In this document: positions 6,695 through 13,494 of the stretch, piece after piece
Layout: each line of letters begins with the position of its first letter
How positions within the stretch are numbered: the stretch's first letter is position 1
Virus record (IMG/VR): IMGVR_UViG_3300025128_000043
Location: 1 to 56,773 of that record
Strand: one strand, 5' to 3'
DNA from: a virus
DNA: 56,773 nt
Notes under the pieces: generated by a model
Database searches by the model: none
What the model was told of the DNA's origin: nothing
Seen by the model: only the letters and a program-made list of their open reading frames with translations
Made by a program: the position numbers and the translations under genes

Positions 6695-7389
6695 TGGTCA
6701 ACATCAATCACGCCACTGGTTGTAGTCGCAACGATATCAAGCACGTTGCTCACGCTACCGCCGTTACTGGTCTGGTCTACGTCAATATTGTTACTGTTTC
6801 CTGTGATATTTGCCGTAATAGAATGATCTGAGTTGTTGGCTTGGGTCGTGTCTATATCGTTAGAATCACCGTCAACCGTCCAGTTATTCACACATCCGAC
6901 CACGTTGCATGTCACAGCCAGGTTATTTGACGTTCCGCTAACATCGAAGTCGGCGTTCGCGGCTGTTGCTGTTGCTGCATCACCCTGAGTGTATACCAGC
7001 ACATTGGAGTCTCCAGTAGCAGCAAAATCGAAGTCGGTATTCTGGACATCACCTGTTGCGCCAAGCGCCAGCGTCTGCGTATTAGAATCACCAGTAGAAG
7101 ACAACGTGAAGCTAGTTGAGTTACCCTGTGCCACTGTCGCTGCAATCACATTTGAATCACCAATCTGGTCAATATCAACAGTCATACCTGTTCCTGTAAG
7201 GGAAACTCTTGCATTGCTAGTGCCTATTACGTTTGAGCCACCAATCTGGTCGATATTCATCGTCAATGCTGACGACCCACCGCTTTGAGTAATATAAATA
7301 GAATTGTTTGCCGCTAATGCAGAAACAGCAAACGCTAAGAACAACAAATAAAAGGCCCAGACTACACAAAAGTTAATTAAGATTTTCAT
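6676..7389 (-). CDS. Second curlin-like repeat protein
   Basis: A protein of 237 residues. A long signal peptide (hydrophobic up to about residue 26, ending SALA) precedes ANNSIYITQSG. Degenerate curlin strands follow: MNIDQIGGSNV, VDIDQIGDSNV, then copies in which Q is lost but G-x-S-N is kept (STGDSN, ATGDSN, SGTSNN, DGDSND, TGNSNN). It ends IDVDQCTSGC. The pattern is less regular than in the 4855 protein, so one may be the main subunit and this one a nucleator or minor subunit, as CsgA and CsgB are; that is inference. It overlaps csgG by 17 bases. Confidence 0.8.
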   Translation of the reverse strand: MKILINFCVVWAFYLLFLAFAVSALAANNSIYITQSGGSSALTMNIDQIGGSNVIGTSNARVSLTGTGMTVDIDQIGDSNVIAATVAQGNSTSFTLSSTGDSNTQTLALGATGDVQNTDFDFAATGDSNVLVYTQGDAATATAANADFDVSGTSNNLAVTCNVVGCVNNWTVDGDSNDIDTTQANNSDHSITANITGNSNNIDVDQTSNGGSVSNVLDIVATTTSGVIDVDQCTSGC

Positions 7390-8203
7390 TTTCGGTCTCC
7401 TCTGTTTGTGGCTGATAATCCCACAAGTCCTGTGCTATGCCCTGATGCACTATTTCAAGCACTGCTTGCTCAATGGCACTCCTGACGGCATAGGTTGCTG
7501 TTTCATTTCTAGCAACGCCAGCTTCAACCTCAACTAATTCAGTACCGTTTTCCGTAAATCTAAACGTATCAAATCCCGTTGATGTTGAATATACCTGTTT
7601 ACTGGTGATTACATTTAATAAAATTTGTCCGGTTTGCACCAAAACAACTCTGAGAGCCACTGTAACCTCGTCTACGCGATGTTGTGCGTTAAGCCCTATG
7701 CCCAGATACCTAGCGCCTATACCGCCGCTTCTGAGGTTTGTGTCGTAACCAATGATACCACCTGACATTATCAATCCGCTGAACAACAATGGCTGTAGCT
7801 GGTTTGCACCCTCACCGTCATAAGTGCTTCTGGTGGATATAATCAGTTGTCTTTCCCGCGTGAGGGAGTCTAATTCACCCCGTTCCGCGATTAAAAACCA
7901 TTTTCCATCTCCCGCAGCCATGAGTGCGTCAATCAGGAAAGAATCAGCCCCCTGCGTTACAGCAGTAGAAAATAACGCCATGTTATCCGCCGTGGCCCTT
8001 TGTCCGGTCATATCCAAAAAAGAATAAACGCTAACTACAGCCTTCTGGCGTGGCATGGGTAAATTAACCAGTTCTGTCAGCGTAGGGCGCTTTACCTCTG
8101 GTGGTGGCGAGCAGTAATTACTTAGCGTCCCGCATCGGTACGGATCAACACTAACACAACCAGAAAGTGCTAATACTGCTAAACATAAAGTTAGATACCG
8201 CAC
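7373..8203 (-). CDS. csgG: CsgG: curli secretion channel lipoprotein
   Basis: A protein of 276 residues aligning along its length with E. coli CsgG from memory. A lipoprotein signal ends LSGC, so Cys16 would be lipidated. Conserved blocks: VVSVYSFLDMTGQ (56-68), FSTAVTQGA (78-86), WFLIAERGELDSLTRERQL (102-120), GGIIGYDTN (148-156), SGGIGARYLGIG (159-170) and LWDYQ near the end. CsgG forms a nonameric outer-membrane pore. At the channel constriction F56 is kept (Phe78), but E. coli N55 is Leu77 and the Y51 position has no Tyr. It overlaps csgF by 13 bases, the same order as in curli operons. Confidence 0.95.
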   Translation of the reverse strand: MRYLTLCLAVLALSGCVSVDPYRCGTLSNYCSPPPEVKRPTLTELVNLPMPRQKAVVSVYSFLDMTGQRATADNMALFSTAVTQGADSFLIDALMAAGDGKWFLIAERGELDSLTRERQLIISTRSTYDGEGANQLQPLLFSGLIMSGGIIGYDTNLRSGGIGARYLGIGLNAQHRVDEVTVALRVVLVQTGQILLNVITSKQVYSTSTGFDTFRFTENGTELVEVEAGVARNETATYAVRSAIEQAVLEIVHQGIAQDLWDYQPQTEETENENLN

Positions 8204-8655
8204 TCGTCCGTACTACAAATACCGAAAGTTCCCACAGGGATTCTTATTTCGGTAATTGCTCCGTCTGTATCAGTAACTGTCAAAACGATTTCAGTACCTG
8301 TATTAACAAAGGCAATGCTGTTGCCTTCCAGATCAATAACGCCGCCTGAACCACCTGTCTCAGAGTTAAACAAAGATTCTGCTAAATCTCTGGAAAGCTG
8401 GGAAAAAATTCTTGATTCAAGATTTCTTATAAATTTTGCAAGCGTAGTGTTTTCCTCAGCCCTTAGTGCTTCTTCTGCCTTGGCCTCAGCTTCCTCCCGA
8501 AGAGACTGTTTGCGGCTACGCTCCTGCTCGTCAATGGTCAGATAATGGGCTGACTGTCCTATGCCATTAAAAGAAGGGTTTTTGAATTGAAATACAAGAT
8601 CGCTGGCTACTACAGGAGTCGCAAATAAACTAATCGTTATCAACCACTTGTTCAT
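8191..8655 (-). CDS. csgF: CsgF: curli assembly factor
   Basis: A protein of 154 residues with a signal peptide (MNKWLITISLFATPVVAS). The mature N-terminus contains FQFKNPSFNG (22-31), matching the E. coli CsgF segment FQFRNPNFGG that inserts into the CsgG pore. A charged helical insert (EEAEAKAEEALRAEEN) follows, then IRNLESRIFSQLSRDL and a C-terminal beta region (EIVLTVTDTDG), also as in CsgF. CsgF caps the CsgG channel outside the cell and helps nucleate curlin. It overlaps csgG downstream and the small membrane protein upstream. Confidence 0.93.
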   Translation of the reverse strand: MNKWLITISLFATPVVASDLVFQFKNPSFNGIGQSAHYLTIDEQERSRKQSLREEAEAKAEEALRAEENTTLAKFIRNLESRIFSQLSRDLAESLFNSETGGSGGVIDLEGNSIAFVNTGTEIVLTVTDTDGAITEIRIPVGTFGICSTDECGI

Positions 8656-8893
8656 CTTTTTGCTCCCTCAACTCAATGACTGTATCCAGTTTCTGTTGTA
8701 GTCTAATGATGTCATTATCGAGCATCCTTATTCTGTCAATCAAAGCGATCAAGGTAACATTAGCATCTGCCAGTTTTGCCTTGATATTGTTGGTGATGAA
8801 GTTCCAGATGAAATGAATCATATAGAGCAAGCCCACCGTAGCGACTATCGGAAAGCCGTATTCGCTGACCGCTGCCGCTATACCTTCCATCAA
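8630..8893 (-). CDS. Small membrane protein with coiled coil (paralogue of 8890)
   Basis: A protein of 87 residues: a short N-terminus, one membrane helix (about 14-36, starting FPIVATVGLLYM), then a helical tail rich in Asp, Arg and Leu (LDNDIIRLQQKLDTV). Its neighbour at 8890 has the same plan and shared words (GFPI at the membrane start, DI-I/V-RL in the tail), so the two look like a tandem duplication. The layout resembles BhlA/UviB-type holin-like proteins, but no family is certain. Confidence 0.65.
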   Translation of the reverse strand: MMEGIAAAVSEYGFPIVATVGLLYMIHFIWNFITNNIKAKLADANVTLIALIDRIRMLDNDIIRLQQKLDTVIELREQKDEQVVDND

Positions 8894-9171
8894 TCTCGCC
8901 TGGCATCTTCTTTCCCATCGGCTCTGGCAATTCTATTCAAATCGGGCCTGATACCAAGAACACTACACATCGTTGCGTCAAGTCTGACAATATCATGGTT
9001 CATCGTTTTTACGCGATTATCAAGGGATTGCACAATGCCGTGTATGCCATTCACCTGCCCGATAACGCTCTCAAGAATATATTTGATGGTCAGAAATATG
9101 AAGAACCCTGCAATCAAAGCAATAGCAATGGGAAACCCTACGTCACCGATCAGGGCAAAAGCCTCGTTCAT
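8890..9171 (-). CDS. Small membrane protein with coiled coil (paralogue of 8630)
   Basis: A protein of 93 residues: a membrane helix (about 12-34, GFPIAIALIAGFFIF), then a coiled-coil-like segment (VQSLDNRVKTMNHDIVRLD) and a charged end. The start and stop overlap the flanking genes by four bases. Related in layout to its neighbour. A holin-associated or membrane-anchoring role in lysis fits the place and topology but is not shown. Confidence 0.65.
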   Translation of the reverse strand: MNEAFALIGDVGFPIAIALIAGFFIFLTIKYILESVIGQVNGIHGIVQSLDNRVKTMNHDIVRLDATMCSVLGIRPDLNRIARADGKEDARRD

Positions 9172-9512
9172 TCTTCCTCACCCTTAAACTTCTTAGACTG
9201 ACCAGAGGTTCCAGCATAAATGCCAAAGACTGCTGCCATAGCACCGACAACAACCGACACCAATCCTGCCTGCTCTAAATTAGGCTCATCAATAGTCATA
9301 AACCACATGACAACTGCGTACAGCAAATAAATGTAAACACCCACAAAGACCCTTGGAAAGATACGCCACGCATCAACAGTTCTAGCCAGATGTATCCATT
9401 TCTGATACGGGTTTATACCAATATTGTTAGGTGTTACTTCAAGCTCAAGATTAACTTTCTTTTTGATTACGTCATTTTCAAGAATGACCGTTGGCCCATC
9501 TTTTTCAATCAT
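9168..9512 (-). CDS. Holin-like membrane protein
   Basis: A protein of 114 residues with two predicted membrane helices, about 57-74 (VFVGVYIYLLYAVVMWF) and about 84-104 (LVSVVVGAMAAVFGIYAG), and a charged C-terminus. The N-terminal 50 residues are polar. Two helices with a short loop and proximity to spanin-like genes suggest a holin or related membrane protein of the lysis cassette. No named family assigned. Confidence 0.55.
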   Translation of the reverse strand: MIEKDGPTVILENDVIKKKVNLELEVTPNNIGINPYQKWIHLARTVDAWRIFPRVFVGVYIYLLYAVVMWFMTIDEPNLEQAGLVSVVVGAMAAVFGIYAGTSGQSKKFKGEEE

Positions 9513-9514
9513 AA

Positions 9515-9922
9515 TTATTCTTCCGTTGTTTCAGCCTCATCTTTTCGAGTCGGGTCATTATCCCTATAATATTTAATAATATTAAGGACTTGGCGTATAT
9601 ACCTTCTCACATCTGCAAAATTATTGGAAAGGTTTTCATAGCCCTGAGAACTCAATCCGTAGTAGGCCATAGCTGGCGCATCCCCTTCATCATAGTTTTC
9701 TATGTACTCGCGCATCACAGAAGGATTCAGGACTGTCCATTCCACCTCAGAGGGAACCACAGACTCTGGTAGGGGGGGATGATACATAGGTGCAGGCTCG
9801 GTAATTGTAACCACCTCAACGGGCCTGACTTCAGGAACAGCAGTGCTTCCCCCGAACAGACCGCCCATTGTCGAACATCCTTGCAGCCATAACAGGCTAA
9901 TCAGCAGAAACCACTTCATCAA
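9515..9922 (-). CDS. Lipoprotein, candidate outer-membrane spanin (Rz1-like)
   Basis: A protein of 135 residues whose signal ends LLWLQGC, a lipobox placing the lipidated Cys at residue 16. A proline-rich stretch (PAPMYHPPLPESVVP) follows, typical of outer-membrane spanins. It overlaps the 3' end of the coiled-coil inner-membrane gene by 26 bases, the classic overlapping spanin arrangement. It is longer than usual for Rz1, so a specialised lipoprotein is possible. Confidence 0.6.
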   Translation of the reverse strand: MMKWFLLISLLWLQGCSTMGGLFGGSTAVPEVRPVEVVTITEPAPMYHPPLPESVVPSEVEWTVLNPSVMREYIENYDEGDAPAMAYYGLSSQGYENLSNNFADVRRYIRQVLNIIKYYRDNDPTRKDEAETTEE

Positions 9923-10316
9923 ATTGTCTCGGATTTGTTAACGCAGCTAGGGCTTCACCCACCTGCCTTGTGCCTCGGTTAACGGCATTTTCAATTAACC
10001 CAGGTCGTGCAATCGCCAGAGAGTTTAAGTCATGCCTGGCAAATGTATTGCGTAATTGCGTCACTTCCTGACGGGCTTCATCATTAGCCTCAGAAAGCTC
10101 TGCGATACGCGCTTGATTAACTCTTTGATTTTCCAGTTGTTCTTGCAACTGCGTATTCTGATTAGCAATCGTGCTTTCCAGAACCGCCTGATTGTTAACC
10201 GCAGTCTGTAACTCTACCTGTAACCGCTCTATCTGAGCCTTCTGCATATTGATATAGAAGTAAGAGCCTGCGGCAGTGGTTATCAAGGCAAACCCAAGAA
10301 GCAGGCTGAGTTTCAT
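9897..10316 (-). CDS. Inner-membrane spanin candidate (Rz-like)
   Basis: A protein of 139 residues: an N-terminal membrane anchor (about 3-23, LSLLLGFALITTAAGSYFY), then a long coiled coil (about 25-95; IERLQVELQTAVNNQ and QARIAELSEANDEAR) and a C-terminal tail. This is the expected form of an inner-membrane spanin that spans the periplasm to pair with a lipoprotein partner and fuse inner and outer membranes at lysis. The start overlaps the stop of the upstream 1056-residue gene. Confidence 0.7.
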   Translation of the reverse strand: MKLSLLLGFALITTAAGSYFYINMQKAQIERLQVELQTAVNNQAVLESTIANQNTQLQEQLENQRVNQARIAELSEANDEARQEVTQLRNTFARHDLNSLAIARPGLIENAVNRGTRQVGEALAALTNPRQFDEVVSAD

Positions 10317-13300
10317 TATATATTTTCCCTGATTCTTTCTGGAATTTGTAAATTTTCAAATAATTCAGGTTGTGATCTACGCACATCTCTCAAAAAAGCC
10401 TGTTCTCGTCTTGTAAAAGGCAACCCCATCTCTAGCTTCAAAATTTGTCTTGCAGTATTTCTGGTACTTTCCATGACTTTTCTAATTAACTCTATCTGCT
10501 GAGAAGGTAGTTTATCCAATCTTTTGTAACCAGGAGATTGAACTAAACGCTGAAGGATTTTATGAGCAGGTCTTCCTGCTCTTTCAACAAACTTATTATA
10601 TAAGTCTTGAGGCACTTCAGTTCCCCCTATAGACCTCGGAGGCATAGAAGGATAATACTCCAATCTTATTAACTCATCGGAAACCGGATCGTTCTTTGAA
10701 AACGAAGAATAAATTGGAGAAATAATGTCTGGCCCCAATCCACCAGTAAGCAAAATAGGCTGACCCCACAAATTACGTCTTGCAGGAAGGTCTTGAGAAT
10801 AACCAGGGATTCTGGATTTTATTCTGTCCATAACGGTCAGGGTTTCTCTAAGCACAGGGTCTTGGCTTCTTGCAATTTGAGCTAGACCTGTAGGAACTAC
10901 AGTTCCAAGCATATTACGAGCATAAGCCTCCATAAATCGGTCAGGATCATTGACCGCTTCAATTATGTCAGTAATTCCTCTGAAAAAAGTTTTGTCAGTA
11001 AGGTTTTGGCTAATTGAACCAGTAATTCTTGCCGCTATAGAAGCTGCATCTTCCTCTCCTAAAGAACCTGCTATGTCGGCAAAATCAGCAGACAATCCTA
11101 ACAAAATACCCAAAGGCTCTATCCGATTAAAAGCAAGGTATCTTTTAGTGCCATCTTCTTGAGGAATACCAAATGAATAAGGTTGCCATCCGGTTTCTCT
11201 TAGCCTTGCTCTTGCCGCAGGATCAGTCGGGCCAGAACCAGTAATCTTTCCTTCAGCAGCCGCAAATGCGGCAGACCCGCCAGCCATTGCCGCTAGAGCC
11301 ATTTTTGCAGTTTGAATATCTTTATCTACCCCTTTTAAGCCTCTGCTTTCCCTCATAAGCATTCCAAATGGAGTTCTTTCAGCAGCAAACCGAACAATAT
11401 TGACTGGAGTTCTAACAAAAGGAGCGATTAATCTTAAAGCTGGTAGTTGAGCTTGAGCCTTAGTCAAATGTTGACTGGCCCCTTCAAGCGGCTTGGTGAA
11501 GGTAAGGTATCTGGCATTGTCAATCGCTTTCATAGAAATTGCATCAGAAGGATTATCAATGACTTCCTTCATGTGTTCTGCAAATTCCCTGCTGTTTGGC
11601 TTTAATCCTTCATCAATAGCACTACGATATGCCTGAGCATTAAGCTCCATCCTATGACCTATTGACTTAAAAAATTCATCAGAAGTCATTAAAGCCCTGC
11701 CAGGCAATCTTACAAACTCACCTAGTTTTCCCTTTATTGCCTTTTCTCTGCGAGCCTCCATCTTGGAAAATACATCTGAAGGGGTCTCGGTCAGAAAAGT
11801 TTTCTTCGCCAAAGAAAGACCCTCTCTCGCTCCTTGAAGCCATCCCCATGCCCTAGCATTAGCCTCACCAAATGTAACCCGACCCTTTGTTCCTCTTAAA
11901 AGACCTACACCAGCAGCCATGTAATGCTCTGGTATAGACCATATTCCAGTAAGAGTGTTTGACAAAGCGTTAACAACCTGAGTTTGTGGCCCTGACAAAA
12001 GACCATTAATCCAAACTTCCAGCCATTTATCGCTTAACGTGGGATCATTCATTGTCTTTGCGAGCTTATTCATCGTAGCGGTATCTTTTGGATCAACAGC
12101 AGACAGCATCTTTGCCATATCAGCCATGTTTTTCTTGCCGCCAGCAGCATTCAGCATTTCATCTACGTTAGTTCCTACTACATACCGCCATTGCCTTAAT
12201 GCCCTGCCTGCTTCTGCCCTGATTCCCATTACCTGACCTTGTAACGCAGTATGCGTATCTACAGCATCTTTTAACTTCAAAAGGTCTGAGTCCAAACCAG
12301 TGCTATTCGCTATTCTTGCCAAATCATGTATGTTCGTTGCGCTTTCTGCCATTAATATTCTTGCTGCATAGGCTTCTGAATCGCTCCATGCCTCACCAAA
12401 TTCCCTTGAAAGAACCTCCTCAGAGGTCATGCCCAAGTCATTTGCCATCCCTGCTACATCCCTCTCAGAGCGAGGCCCACCTCTATATACATCTATCTCA
12501 TCTTTTTTGTCTCTTGCAAAAGTTTTGATGACATTCCTTAAATCTTCAGTAGATTTAACATCTTTACCTACATACTTATCTATCCAGATATTGTCATCAC
12601 GAACAGGAAGGGTTCCTTCAAGCTGTGATTTGGGAGCATTTTCCCCCATAGCATCATAAATGCTGGAGCTAGGTGTAGCAGCTTCATTAATATCCTGAGC
12701 CGCTTTCTGACCTTTGCTAATCTCATCAAGAGCCTTGCTGTTATTGCCTTTTTTAAGAGCAGTTAAGCCCTTAATGCTCTGGGTTATGGTTGTAAACATA
12801 ACGCCTAAACCCGCACTCTCAAGAGCTAACTTAAACCTTGCTTCCGCTTCTGTATCATCCTCATCGGCCTGTAAATACTGCGTTATGGGATTGCGTAAAA
12901 CAGGATATTCCTGAACCAGATCAGACAGCTTCTCGTCAAAAGGATCAAAAACAACTTGCTCCGTAAGAATTGCACCGCTTTCTGCTCTGGCTAAATTACT
13001 TAAAACCCCCCTGCCAACACCAATTACTTTCATTGCCCCCAGATAAGGAACAAAAAACTGAGACATTGTTCTTACGGCATTTCCCGTTGCAGTCTCAGCG
13101 GGAGCAACAGTTGGGAGTTCTAATGGCTTAAACGGTCTTTCTGCGTTTTCAGGAGTATAATCGAGGTCATAGTTCCCTTCTTCATCAAAAAAAGAAACTC
13201 CCGCCCATTGAGCAGGTCTGTTAACAATTAAGTTAAGTGCGCTTTGCGCTGCATCTCTGACCCCACCGAATGCCTGAGTCAGCACTTCATCACTGAGAAA

Positions 13301-13486
13301 TTCTAAAGTAGAGTCATCCTCTTCGGTTTTTTCTTGTTGTAAGACCAAAGGAGAAGATTCAATAACACCTTGTTGGGCAGGGGCTTTTTCAGCAAGAGCC
13401 TGAAGCATAGCTTGCCTTTCAGCTTCAGTCGGAACATCACCTGCTATTTCATAATCACCTAAACCTTTTACTTGAATAGTTCCCAT
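10316..13486 (-). CDS. Large virion ejection-type protein with LPD38-like C-terminus
   Basis: A protein of 1056 residues without a signal peptide. The N-terminus (GTIQVKGLGDYEIAGDVPTE) is a short phage-type motif. The C-terminal third contains GWQPYSF followed by YLAFNRIEPLGILLG, which resembles the LPD38 domain found at the C-termini of many phage giant proteins (from memory). The body is helical with Ala-rich segments. Size and place, downstream of tail genes and followed by other long proteins, suit an internal virion protein ejected with the DNA. No catalytic motif is seen. Confidence 0.7.
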   Translation of the reverse strand: MGTIQVKGLGDYEIAGDVPTEAERQAMLQALAEKAPAQQGVIESSPLVLQQEKTEEDDSTLEFLSDEVLTQAFGGVRDAAQSALNLIVNRPAQWAGVSFFDEEGNYDLDYTPENAERPFKPLELPTVAPAETATGNAVRTMSQFFVPYLGAMKVIGVGRGVLSNLARAESGAILTEQVVFDPFDEKLSDLVQEYPVLRNPITQYLQADEDDTEAEARFKLALESAGLGVMFTTITQSIKGLTALKKGNNSKALDEISKGQKAAQDINEAATPSSSIYDAMGENAPKSQLEGTLPVRDDNIWIDKYVGKDVKSTEDLRNVIKTFARDKKDEIDVYRGGPRSERDVAGMANDLGMTSEEVLSREFGEAWSDSEAYAARILMAESATNIHDLARIANSTGLDSDLLKLKDAVDTHTALQGQVMGIRAEAGRALRQWRYVVGTNVDEMLNAAGGKKNMADMAKMLSAVDPKDTATMNKLAKTMNDPTLSDKWLEVWINGLLSGPQTQVVNALSNTLTGIWSIPEHYMAAGVGLLRGTKGRVTFGEANARAWGWLQGAREGLSLAKKTFLTETPSDVFSKMEARREKAIKGKLGEFVRLPGRALMTSDEFFKSIGHRMELNAQAYRSAIDEGLKPNSREFAEHMKEVIDNPSDAISMKAIDNARYLTFTKPLEGASQHLTKAQAQLPALRLIAPFVRTPVNIVRFAAERTPFGMLMRESRGLKGVDKDIQTAKMALAAMAGGSAAFAAAEGKITGSGPTDPAARARLRETGWQPYSFGIPQEDGTKRYLAFNRIEPLGILLGLSADFADIAGSLGEEDAASIAARITGSISQNLTDKTFFRGITDIIEAVNDPDRFMEAYARNMLGTVVPTGLAQIARSQDPVLRETLTVMDRIKSRIPGYSQDLPARRNLWGQPILLTGGLGPDIISPIYSSFSKNDPVSDELIRLEYYPSMPPRSIGGTEVPQDLYNKFVERAGRPAHKILQRLVQSPGYKRLDKLPSQQIELIRKVMESTRNTARQILKLEMGLPFTRREQAFLRDVRRSQPELFENLQIPERIRENI

Positions 13487-13494
13487 AATTAAAA

